Shown here: in pieces, positions 1-6,701 of the stretch
Layout of the letters: the number at the start of each line of letters is the position of its first letter
Position numbering within the stretch: position 1 is the first letter of the stretch
NCBI GenBank assembly: GCA_031276985.1
Contig: JAISMA010000226.1
Coordinates: forward strand, 1 to 11,846
From: Helicobacteraceae bacterium
GTDB lineage: Bacteria > Campylobacterota > Campylobacteria > Campylobacterales > SZUA-545
Length of the DNA stretch: 11,846 bases
Reading direction: 5' to 3'
Program-made: the position numbers and the translations under genes
Notes under the pieces: generated by a model
The model's input: the letters and a program-made list of their open reading frames with translations, nothing else
What the model was told of the DNA's origin: nothing
Databases searched by the model: none

Positions 1-1283
1 AAAGGGACAAGCAGATACTGCCAAAAGAGCCAAACGATAAGCGTGGCGATGAAAACGTAGTGAATATAACGATGAAAGATCGCGGCGATACTAAGCGCGA
101 TATAGCTTAAGCAAAGCCACAAAGGAACGCTGAAATTCCACTCTGGAACGCTGATTTCAACGGCGTATATTAAAAATCTGTCAAATAACGAGCCAAAACC
201 GATTAAATGTAAAACGATCTCGACGATATAAAACGGCGTATAAATTATCGTCAATACGGGACCAAGCAGTTGCGTATGCGCTGTCGGCGGAAAATAGTAA
301 TGCACAATTGGGAGCATAGCGGCAAACACGTAAATAGACATGCCAAGCGCGATAGCGATTTTGGATCTATCGCCGAAATAGCGCAAAAACAAAAAGATAT
401 AAAACACGCCCGATACGCTAAGCAAAAAACCAACAGAAAAAAGCAGTCTTGGATAGCACGCTATTAACGCGATCGAAACGATAAAAAGCGTTTCAAAACT
501 AACGACTCTAATATGCCTAGCGACTAAGAACAGCCCAAATATAAACATAGCGTAAGCGCGAAGCAAAGACGGCACGTTACCCGTAAAAACGAGATAACAA
601 CCAAAAACTACGATCGAGATCGCGCCCAAGTCGAAAAAGCCGTTTCGCCAAGCAAAAAACCGCGATTGCAACATACGATACGGAAAGCCTACGATCGCGC
701 CTAAAACCAGCGATAAAATTCCCAAATGCATGCCGCTTAAAGCGATTAGATGCGCGGCGGCGTATTTAGTTACAGCAGATCGCAACTCTACGCTTTGCGG
801 CGAAGCGAAAAAGATCGCGGGAAACAATTCGCGCATATAGGCGTTTTCGTGTTGATTGGCTACAAACGACACGGCGCGATCGTAAAGTTTATCGCCGCTA
901 TCGCGGTAAAAGGCGGGCATAATCGAAATCCGAAAACTAGGCGCGTAAAAACCGCGCATAAAATCAAGAAAACCGATATTGTCGGTTATGATCACAAGCG
1001 AGCTATCCGATCCAGCAAGATCGCTTCGCAAATCCTCAAAAGTAGAGGTAAAAAACGATCCGTATTTTTTGCTCTCAAGGCGCAAAGCCCAATAATTTTT
1101 GCCGTTTTTATTCGTTTTAAGCGTTTGCCTTGCGATCGTGGCGTTAATGTCGCAAAATTTTCGCTCCTTTAGCTCCAAAAATCGATTATATTCCACTAAT
1201 GCATTCACGCAAAACAGCGTTACGCAAACGGCTAAAAACAGCGCGCGCGATCTGTACGAATAAAATAGCGCAAGCCGTTCCAC
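1..1283 (-). CDS. comEC: ComEC/Rec2-family DNA uptake channel (partial, C-terminus cut by window edge)
   Basis: Inner-membrane channel that carries single-stranded transforming DNA into the cytoplasm. I translated the minus strand by hand: the frame is open from a GTG at 1283 to base 1, giving 427 codons with no stop. A hydrophobic helix lies at about residues 14-30, followed by a soluble OB-fold-like stretch and then many membrane segments. The competence-domain hallmarks are visible: HLIALSGMH at residues 178-186 and PSLLRAY at 238-244. The GTG shares one base with the dnaB stop (TAGTG) and has no clear Shine-Dalgarno, so translation is probably coupled to dnaB. Known ComEC of this group is short (about 420-430 residues, without the C-terminal beta-lactamase-like domain of Bacillus ComEC), so little is likely missing, but the end is not in view. 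dnaB followed by comEC matches H. pylori order. The family call is firm; the exact start is less certain. Confidence 0.9.
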   Translation of the reverse strand, partial: MERLALFYSYRSRALFLAVCVTLFCVNALVEYNRFLELKERKFCDINATIARQTLKTNKNGKNYWALRLESKKYGSFFTSTFEDLRSDLAGSDSSLVIITDNIGFLDFMRGFYAPSFRISIMPAFYRDSGDKLYDRAVSFVANQHENAYMRELFPAIFFASPQSVELRSAVTKYAAAHLIALSGMHLGILSLVLGAIVGFPYRMLQSRFFAWRNGFFDLGAISIVVFGCYLVFTGNVPSLLRAYAMFIFGLFLVARHIRVVSFETLFIVSIALIACYPRLLFSVGFLLSVSGVFYIFLFLRYFGDRSKIAIALGMSIYVFAAMLPIVHYYFPPTAHTQLLGPVLTIIYTPFYIVEIVLHLIGFGSLFDRFLIYAVEISVPEWNFSVPLWLCLSYIALSIAAIFHRYIHYVFIATLIVWLFWQYLLVP

Positions 1284-2725
1284 TAAATAGGCGGCATATC
1301 CGCGCTTTTATACTCTATCTCTATCTTTGTGTCGCGGTAATATCGCGGCTCCACGCTTATTTGAAAACCCTCGTCGATAAAGCGAGTAAAGGCTTTTTGA
1401 AAGATCATTTTAATCGTTCCCGTTTCGCCGTTGCGGTGTTTTTCTATAATAATTTCCGCTTCTTCTTCGGGCTTTTCCCTAAACTCCGATCGATACTCTT
1501 TGCCGCTTTTTTGCGCCTGTTTTTTTCTTTCTTTTTCCTCTTTGGCGGTGTAAACGTCTTCGCGGTGGACGAACATCACAATATCCGCATCCTGCTCAAT
1601 CGAGCCGCTTTCGCGTATGTCGGCGAGTTTAGGTCGTTTTTCGTCGCGGCTTTCCAGCCCTCTATTAAGCTGACACAACACAAGGATTGGTATTTCAAGC
1701 TCCCGCGCCAAAATCTTAATGCCGCGCGAAATGTCGCTGATCTGCTGTTGCCGATTGGCTTCCACGCGATTTTGATCCGCCATCAAGCCAATATAGTCGA
1801 TAATCGCCAGCTTAATTTCTGGTCGTTGCATTTTTATATGTCTTAAGCGACTTCTAAGTTTGTTGATATTCACCGACGAATCGTCGTCTACATAGAGTTT
1901 GCTTTGCGCGAAAAAGTCCGCCGCGTCGCTTAAACGCGCCCATTCGTCGTCGTTTAGATCGCCGACTTTGATTTTACTCATCGGTACGCTGGTTTTTATC
2001 GACAAAAGACGCAACATAAGATCCTCGGCGGACATTTCAAGGCTAAAGATCGCCACGCCCTCCTCCTTTTGAAGAACGTTCGCCGTAACGTTCATGGCAA
2101 AGGCGGTTTTGCCCATGCTAGGACGTGCTCCAAGCACGATCATATCGCCCGCGTGAAAGCCGTTGGTCATTCTATTTAGCCCGTAAAAACCCGTGTCCAA
2201 GCCGATTACGCCGTTATTGCCGCGCTCCTTGTTCGCCTTGATCCTCTCAAGCGTCGAGGCGACTATATCCTCGCCGCTTCTAAATTGTTTAGAGCTTGTG
2301 TCGTTGCCAAGCTCGAAAAGCCGTTTTTGTACGCGATCGATCGCTTCCGCCGCGTCAAGTTGCTCTTCATATACAACCTGTTTGATCTCTGTTGTGAGTT
2401 TTATGATTTCGCGTTTTAGCGCAAGCTCTTTAATCTCGTCGATATAAGCGTACGTGTTGGATAGCGGCGTAGTACCCAAAATATCCAGCATTATCTCTTC
2501 GTCGTATCGGGAGGCTTTTATCAGCCTTTTTCGCAAAAACTCCTCGTCGATCGGGATTTGCTCGGCGCTCATTTCGCTCATCGCCGCGAAGATCGCCTGA
2601 TGCGCGGGCAGATAAAAATCGCGCGACGTCAATCGTTCCGCCGCGTCGGAGTAGTACGACGGCTCGAAAATAATGGAGCTTAGAACCGATCGCTCTATAT
2701 TAAGATTGTGAAGCTCTATTTCCAC
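1283..2725 (-). CDS. dnaB: Replicative DNA helicase DnaB
   Basis: Hexameric 5'-3' helicase that unwinds DNA at the replication fork and works with primase DnaG. The 480 residues have the usual two-domain layout: an N-terminal primase-interacting domain (about 1-105, opening with LHNLNIERSVL), a linker, and a RecA-like motor. Walker A is GARPSMGKT at 199-207, SLEMS is at 228-232, the Walker B strand is LAIIDYIGLM at 306-315, and QLNRGLESRDEKRP near 352-365 begins the conserved segment with the arginine-finger region. No intein interrupts it. A charged, Lys/Glu-rich insertion (about 393-422) lies between the HRED strand and the final EAEIIIEKHRNG block; H. pylori DnaB has a longer insertion at the same place. 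The start is GTG, two bases after the nitroreductase stop, with a GAGG about nine bases upstream, so the two are co-transcribed. Length and motifs are normal for the family. Confidence 0.97.
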   Translation of the reverse strand: MEIELHNLNIERSVLSSIIFEPSYYSDAAERLTSRDFYLPAHQAIFAAMSEMSAEQIPIDEEFLRKRLIKASRYDEEIMLDILGTTPLSNTYAYIDEIKELALKREIIKLTTEIKQVVYEEQLDAAEAIDRVQKRLFELGNDTSSKQFRSGEDIVASTLERIKANKERGNNGVIGLDTGFYGLNRMTNGFHAGDMIVLGARPSMGKTAFAMNVTANVLQKEEGVAIFSLEMSAEDLMLRLLSIKTSVPMSKIKVGDLNDDEWARLSDAADFFAQSKLYVDDDSSVNINKLRSRLRHIKMQRPEIKLAIIDYIGLMADQNRVEANRQQQISDISRGIKILARELEIPILVLCQLNRGLESRDEKRPKLADIRESGSIEQDADIVMFVHREDVYTAKEEKERKKQAQKSGKEYRSEFREKPEEEAEIIIEKHRNGETGTIKMIFQKAFTRFIDEGFQISVEPRYYRDTKIEIEYKSADMPPI

Positions 2726-2727
2726 CG

Positions 2728-3228
2728 TTAATACGCCTCGTAATGCACGCGGCTTTCGTCGTAACGAAGGAGCGGCGTTTTGCTCTCGGCGGGATAACCC
2801 AGCGCGATCGTCGCAAATCCCTCGATGTGCGCGGGTAGCTTAAAGTATTCTTTAATCCCTTGCATAAGCGGTTTATAATCCATAATCGCCAACCACACGC
2901 CGCCAAGCCCCAAATACACCGCTTCAAGCAAAATGTTTTCGCACGCCGCGCCCAAATCCTGCTGTATGCATGCGGTATATTGCAGGTTTTGGTCGTTTTT
3001 CAAAACCATAATGCCCAGCGGCGCGCCAAGAAGCGGCTTGGAGTGAGGGCAAATACGCGCTATCGCCTCTTTGCTTTCGTTGTCGGTTATGACCAGAAAC
3101 TCCCACGGCTGCTGATTGCGCGCGCTTGGCGCTTGCATTGCCGCTTCCAGCAGTTTTTTGACCTTTTCAGGCTCGATCGGTCTGTCTTGAAACTTGCGAA
3201 CGCTGTAGCGGTTGAAAATTTCTTTCAT
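2728..3228 (-). CDS. Nitroreductase-family FMN-dependent oxidoreductase
   Basis: A small flavoprotein that would use NAD(P)H to reduce nitro-aromatics, quinones or a similar acceptor; its true substrate cannot be read from the sequence. The 166 residues match the compact single-domain nitroreductase fold. FMN-binding motifs are RYSVRKF at 7-13, APSARNQQPW at 33-42, the helix DLGAACENIL at 91-100, GLGGVW at 107-112 and GYP at 144-146. No signal peptide or membrane segment is seen, so it is cytoplasmic, probably a dimer. The ATG at 3226-3228 is preceded by AAGGAAAGG at a good distance, which supports this start. It is the first gene of the leftward unit with dnaB and comEC; the association with replication and uptake genes is probably positional, not functional. 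The family is certain, a specific name (NfsA, NfsB, RdxA-like) is not. Confidence 0.9.
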   Translation of the reverse strand: MKEIFNRYSVRKFQDRPIEPEKVKKLLEAAMQAPSARNQQPWEFLVITDNESKEAIARICPHSKPLLGAPLGIMVLKNDQNLQYTACIQQDLGAACENILLEAVYLGLGGVWLAIMDYKPLMQGIKEYFKLPAHIEGFATIALGYPAESKTPLLRYDESRVHYEAY

Positions 3229-3326
3229 CTGCCTTTCCTTTCACGTCAAAATCCGCGATCTTAGCGCTTCTTAGCTCATAATCGTTGCCGTCGTATTGTC
3301 GGCGCGGCGCTAATAGCGAGGGCGGT

Positions 3327-3332
3327 TATAAT
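3327..3332 (+). promoter_or_regulatory. Putative sigma-70 -10 box for the M3 peptidase gene
   Basis: A perfect TATAAT lies in the divergent intergenic region, 24 bases before the ATG at 3357. No TTGACA-like -35 is seen at the expected distance, which is usual in Campylobacterota, where the -35 is poorly conserved. A Shine-Dalgarno AAAGGAA (3346-3352) lies between it and the ATG. The opposing nitroreductase gene must also start from this 128-base gap, but no box of similar quality is seen for it; a TAAGAT on the minus strand is the best weak candidate. Confidence 0.5.
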
Positions 3333-3356
3333 TGCGCCTTTAATTAAAGGAACGCA

Positions 3357-5312
3357 ATGTTTGAGCCGTTTAACGCGGGCGATCTGTCCGCGAAACCCAG
3401 CGAGCTGAAAAAACTGCTTGCGGACAACGAGGCGGCGATCGAGGCGCTGATAGCTTTGGAGAGCAAAACCTTCGCGTCGTTTGTTCGTCCGATATCGGAG
3501 CTAGACGAAAAACTCGCCAGATTTATAACGCCCGTCGGCATACTTCAATACGCGGAAAACAGCGAGCAAACGCAGGCGGCTTATAGCGCAATGCTACCGC
3601 TTATTAGCGATTACGAGACGCGCTTGGCGCAGGATACGAGGATTCTTGAAGCCTATCAGGATATTTTGACGAGCGACGGCGCGATCGACGCGACGCAAAA
3701 AAAACTGCTAGAAGACGCGATTTTGCAGTTTGAGCTTGAAGGCGCAAAACTTGACGCCGCGAGCAAAGAGCGAATCGCCGCGATCAACGCGAGACTCGCC
3801 GACATTGACAATCTATTCGCGCAAAATCTGCTGGAAGCGACGAAATCTTACGAAAAAGAGATAACGGCGGACGATCTGGACGGAATCGAGCAAAGCGATA
3901 TGGACGCGTTCAAAGCGGGCGAGGGCAAATGGAAGCTAAATCTTCTGCCGCACGGCTATACGGCGTTTATGACTTGCGCCAAAAACCGCGATCTGCGCGA
4001 GGAGCTTTACCGCGCATATACCGCGCGCGCGCCGCAAAACGAGGCGATCGCCGAAGAAATGTTGCGCCTAAAAGACGAAAAGGCGCGTTTGCTTGGCATG
4101 CGTCATTACGCCGATTATTCGCTTAAAACCAAAATGTCGCCAAGCGCGGAGGCGGCGATTGCTTTTGTGGAAGAGCTGATTGAAAAATCGCTGCCGCAGG
4201 CAAAAAAAGAGATTGGCGAGCTTAAAGCCTTCGCCAAAGCAAACGGCGAAGAGCGCGATCTGCAAAGTTTCGACGCGGCTTTTTGGAGTAAAAAACTGGA
4301 AAAAGCCAAATTTGATTTCGACGAGGAGCTGTACAAGCCATATTTTGAATCAAGCCGCGTTTTGCGCGGGTTGTTCGACTTTTTGACGCGGCTTTTCGAC
4401 GTTTCGTTCAACGAGGCGAAAACGCCCGTTTGGAACGATCGCGTCGAAGTTTATGACTTGGCGCGAGGCGGCGAAACTTTCGGTCGGCTTTATATCGATC
4501 TGTACGAGCGCAAAAGCAAGCGCGGCGGCGCGTGGATGGACGCTTATCAAACGCGCATGCGCCGCGCCGATAACCGCCTAGAGCTTCCTAGCGCGTATAT
4601 TTGTTGCAACTTTCCGACAAGCTCCGAAAATCTGCCGTCGCTACTTAGACACAACGACGTAGTTACGCTCTTTCACGAAGCGGGGCACGCGATTCATCAT
4701 CTGTTTAGCCGCGTCGACGAGCGCGATCTAAGCGGTATTTGCGGCGTGGAGTGGGACGCGGTGGAGTTTCCAAGCCAATGGCTGGAAAATTTCGCTTACG
4801 AGTCGCGGGTTTTGGAGCTTTTTGCCTCGCACTATCAAACGGGCGAAAAACTGCCGCGATCTATGATTCAAAAGCTGATCGACGCTAAAAACTTTCAATC
4901 GGCGACGGCTATGCTGCGTCAATGCGAATTCGCGCTGTTCGATCTTAAAATTCATTTAGGCGCGTTCAAAGCGGGCGAAATTCAGGCGATTTTGGACGAT
5001 ATACGCAAAACGACGTCTTTAATCAAGCCGCCAATGTATAATAAGTTTCAAAACGGCTTTAGCCACATTTTCGGCGGAGGTTATTCGGCGGGTTATTACA
5101 GCTACAAATGGGCGGAAGTCTTGAGCGCGGACGCGTATTTGGCGTTTGCGGAAAAAGGCGTTTTTGACCGCGCGTTAGCCGATCGTTTCGCAAACTCCGT
5201 GTTGAGCGCGGGCGGATCGAGAAAAGCTATGGATAACTTTACCGAATTTATGGGGCGCGGACCCAACGCGGACGCGCTTTTAACGTTAAACGCAATCAAG
5301 GCAAAACAATGA
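3357..5312 (+). CDS. prlC: M3-family zinc oligopeptidase (oligopeptidase A/PrlC type)
   Basis: Cytoplasmic zinc metallopeptidase that breaks down short peptides, including products of larger proteases and cleaved signal peptides. The 651 residues are close to the usual 650-680. An all-helical N-terminal region (about 1-180) leads into the catalytic domain. The zinc site is HEAGH (H440, E441, H444), and the third ligand is probably E470 in AVEFPSQ, 26 residues on, the same spacing I recall for E. coli OpdA. The substrate-binding block HIFGGGYSAGYYSYKWAEV near 569-587 is characteristic of OpdA and its relatives. No signal peptide is seen. The ATG at 3357 has a good AAAGGAA six bases upstream and a TATAAT before that. 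The stop overlaps the sixA-like start as ATGA, implying co-translation. PepF (oligoendopeptidase F) is the main alternative, but the C-terminal signature favours the OpdA/PrlC branch. Confidence 0.92.
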   Translation: MFEPFNAGDLSAKPSELKKLLADNEAAIEALIALESKTFASFVRPISELDEKLARFITPVGILQYAENSEQTQAAYSAMLPLISDYETRLAQDTRILEAYQDILTSDGAIDATQKKLLEDAILQFELEGAKLDAASKERIAAINARLADIDNLFAQNLLEATKSYEKEITADDLDGIEQSDMDAFKAGEGKWKLNLLPHGYTAFMTCAKNRDLREELYRAYTARAPQNEAIAEEMLRLKDEKARLLGMRHYADYSLKTKMSPSAEAAIAFVEELIEKSLPQAKKEIGELKAFAKANGEERDLQSFDAAFWSKKLEKAKFDFDEELYKPYFESSRVLRGLFDFLTRLFDVSFNEAKTPVWNDRVEVYDLARGGETFGRLYIDLYERKSKRGGAWMDAYQTRMRRADNRLELPSAYICCNFPTSSENLPSLLRHNDVVTLFHEAGHAIHHLFSRVDERDLSGICGVEWDAVEFPSQWLENFAYESRVLELFASHYQTGEKLPRSMIQKLIDAKNFQSATAMLRQCEFALFDLKIHLGAFKAGEIQAILDDIRKTTSLIKPPMYNKFQNGFSHIFGGGYSAGYYSYKWAEVLSADAYLAFAEKGVFDRALADRFANSVLSAGGSRKAMDNFTEFMGRGPNADALLTLNAIKAKQ

Positions 5313-5779
5313 AAACTCTAACGCTAATGCGCCACGCGAAAGCCGAAAAGGGCGCGAAAGATCGCGAACGCGGACTAACAAACGAAGGCAGGGAAGAGGC
5401 GAGGGTAGTCGCCGAAAAACTCGTCGAAAAAGGCTGTAAGCCCGACGTTGTGCTTGTAAGCGACGCGAGGAGAGCGAGAGAAACGGCGTTGATCGTAGCC
5501 GATATTTTGGGCGCGCTTGATCGGATCAAAACGGTTGAAAACCTCTACGAAGGCGGATCGCGGGATTATATACGCGCCGTCGATTCGATTGTAACGAGGT
5601 GCGAGCATGCGCTTATTATTGGACATAACCCGGCGATTTCAGACGCGGCGGCCGTTTTGTGCGAGGATTTCATCGATATTTTTTCCACCGCCGCCGCGCT
5701 TGGCATGGAATTTAGCGCGGCGATCGGCGCTGGAATGGGAACGGGCAAACGGCTGTTTTTTCTAAACGCCAAATCTTAA
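5309..5779 (+). CDS. sixA: SixA-like histidine phosphatase
   Basis: A small member of the histidine phosphatase (phosphoglycerate mutase-like) superfamily. In E. coli SixA removes phosphate from phosphohistidine on histidine-containing phosphotransfer proteins, including the PTS-Ntr protein NPr. The 156 residues carry the family core: MRHAKAEK near the start with R8 and the nucleophile H9, RARET at 55-59 giving a second arginine, LYEG at 79-82, and IIGHNP with the second catalytic histidine H106. Length agrees with SixA (about 160) and is too short for a phosphoglycerate mutase. No export signal. Its ATG overlaps the peptidase stop in ATGA, with AAGG (5299-5302) as ribosome site inside the upstream gene. 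The target in this organism is unknown, and a generic phosphatase of the same fold cannot be excluded. Confidence 0.87.
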   Translation: MKTLTLMRHAKAEKGAKDRERGLTNEGREEARVVAEKLVEKGCKPDVVLVSDARRARETALIVADILGALDRIKTVENLYEGGSRDYIRAVDSIVTRCEHALIIGHNPAISDAAAVLCEDFIDIFSTAAALGMEFSAAIGAGMGTGKRLFFLNAKS

Positions 5780-5786
5780 ACGCTAG

Positions 5787-5842
5787 ATTTCCGCCTTCCT
5801 TCGCGCCTTACGCCGCTATCGCAGCGAGCGCTTTGCGGGAAT
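5787..5842. repeat. Imperfect long hairpin, REP/dRS3-like degenerate repeat
   Basis: Eight bases after the sixA stop there is a stacked inverted repeat. The outer arm ATTTCCGC (5787-5794) pairs with GCGGGAAT (5835-5842) through eight pairs, one of them G-T. Inside it GCGC (5803-5806) pairs with GCGC (5828-5831), and the core CGCT (5814-5817) pairs with AGCG (5823-5826) around a five-base loop. Unpaired stretches are eight bases on the left and three on the right. The GCGGGAATGACG edge resembles dispersed intergenic repeats found in many bacteria, such as Neisseria dRS3 (ATTCCC and GGGAAT arms). It has no T-run after the stem, so it is not a classical intrinsic terminator, though the structure could protect the 3' end of the prlC-sixA transcript. 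The pairing is seen directly; the repeat-family assignment is inference. Confidence 0.5.
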
Positions 5843-6028
5843 GACGATATGTAACGGTATTGGTTTAAGGCAATCGGAAGCGCCTTTGGATTTTTCGCTT
5901 GGATTTCCGCGAAGGTCAAAATGGCGCGCGCTAAGTAATGTTTTTTTGGCGCAACCCGCAACAACGGCTAAAAAGCAAACGAATGAGGTAGAGGGGAGCG
6001 CGAAAAGAAGGTTTTACCGCAAGATCGC
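5843..6028. other. Non-coding remainder of the sixA-bamD gap
   Basis: No credible gene is seen. The sequence holds a second copy of the hairpin arm ATTTCCGC (5903-5910) in the context GGATTTCCGCGAAGG, which looks like a half or decayed repeat, a T7 run at 5941-5947 without a convincing stem before it, and the upstream region of bamD. A 74-codon open frame (5841-6065) crosses it, but its translation reads like translated repeat and has no ribosome site. Confidence 0.45.
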
Positions 6029-6034
6029 TAGAAT
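6029..6034 (+). promoter_or_regulatory. Putative -10 box for bamD
   Basis: TAGAAT lies 27 bases before the bamD ATG at 6062. No -35 consensus is found at 16-18 bases upstream. Just after it is a 5-bp inverted repeat with a three-base loop (GGGTT at 6037-6041, AACCC at 6045-6049), then the Shine-Dalgarno GGAG at 6054-6057. Because the gap separates bamD from sixA, a promoter is expected here; this is the best candidate by eye. Confidence 0.4.
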
Positions 6035-6061
6035 TAGGGTTTTTAACCCGTTTGGAGTCGA

Positions 6062-6691
6062 ATGAAACTAGGAATATATATGATTTTTGTCGCAGCGCTC
6101 GCGCTTGGCTGTTCGCAAAAAGGCGTTTCCAATCAAAGCGCGGAGTATTGGTATCGGCAGGTTTCGGAGCAGATCGCAAGAGGCGCTTTGGAATCGGCGG
6201 GCGATCGGTACTCTAGTTTGGCGGGCGAGCATTTCGGATCGCCGCTTTTAGCGGAGGCGACGCTGATGATGGCGACGGCGCATTTGGAGGCTGAAGAGTA
6301 TCTTTTGGCTAACTTTTATCTCGACGAATACTCAAAGCGCTTCGGCGCTAAACAAAACGCGGATTTAATCGCCTATCTTAAACTTCTCGCCGATTATCGC
6401 GGAATCACGCGATCTTTGCGCGATCAGAAGCTGGCGCTTGACGCGGCTGAAAAAACGGAGGCTTTCGCGGCGCAATTTGGCGCAAGCGATCTTAAGCCGT
6501 TTGTGGCGACGATTAACGCCAAAACGAAGCTGTTTAACCGCGAGATTAGCCTAAAGATCGCCGATCTGTACAGGCGGCTGGGCAAAGAGAACGCGGCGAA
6601 ATACTACGAGGCGTTCGGCGAATTTAAGCCCGCTAAAGAGGGCAAACTAGAGCCGTCTAAAAGTTGGTTTCCAAAAAGCTGGTTCGAGTGA
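6062..6691 (+). CDS. bamD: Outer-membrane assembly lipoprotein BamD
   Basis: Periplasmic lipoprotein, anchored to the outer membrane, that partners BamA in folding beta-barrel proteins. The 209 residues begin with a signal peptide (K2, then a hydrophobic stretch) ending in a lipobox-like LALGC with C17 as the lipidated residue; the -3 position is Ala, a slightly weak lipobox. The mature part is helical with TPR-like repeats, for example EYLLANFYLDEYSKRF at about 78-93, typical of BamD/YfiO. A second in-frame ATG at codon 7 also follows an AGGA, but starting there would remove the charged n-region, so the first ATG, with GGAG four bases upstream, is preferred. The C-terminus has a small duplication, KSWFPKSWF. 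Eleven bases separate the stop from the lon start, and bamD-lon is a recurrent Campylobacterota pair. In C. jejuni fliW lies on the other side of bamD; it is absent here. Confidence 0.85.
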   Translation: MKLGIYMIFVAALALGCSQKGVSNQSAEYWYRQVSEQIARGALESAGDRYSSLAGEHFGSPLLAEATLMMATAHLEAEEYLLANFYLDEYSKRFGAKQNADLIAYLKLLADYRGITRSLRDQKLALDAAEKTEAFAAQFGASDLKPFVATINAKTKLFNREISLKIADLYRRLGKENAAKYYEAFGEFKPAKEGKLEPSKSWFPKSWFE

Positions 6692-6697
6692 GGGGGA
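6691..6697 (+). promoter_or_regulatory. Strong ribosome binding site of lon
   Basis: AGGGGGA, whose first base is the last base of the bamD stop, lies four bases before the ATG at 6702. It fixes that ATG as the lon start over the in-frame ATG at codon 13, which has no such site, and shows that lon is translated from the bamD transcript. Confidence 0.65.
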
Positions 6698-6701
6698 ACT
6701 A

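Noticed and set aside
750..1172. A 140-codon plus-strand open frame
   Set aside because: It lies wholly antisense to comEC, including the HLIALSGMH motif region, and its translation is highly basic without any recognisable feature.
1199..1846. A 215-codon plus-strand open frame
   Set aside because: It is antisense to the 3' half of dnaB and the 5' end of comEC. Both have intact family motifs; the plus frame has none and is a by-product of codon bias.
5920..5947. T7 run after a GC-rich segment as an intrinsic terminator
   Set aside because: The GCGCGC segment before it is self-palindromic but no stable stem ends next to the T-run, so it does not have terminator form.
5841..6065. A 74-codon plus-strand open frame that ends overlapping the bamD start (ATGA)
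   Set aside because: It starts inside the arm of the hairpin element, has no Shine-Dalgarno, reads like translated repeat with no recognisable domain, and a promoter-like box and the bamD leader lie inside it. The overlap is most likely chance.
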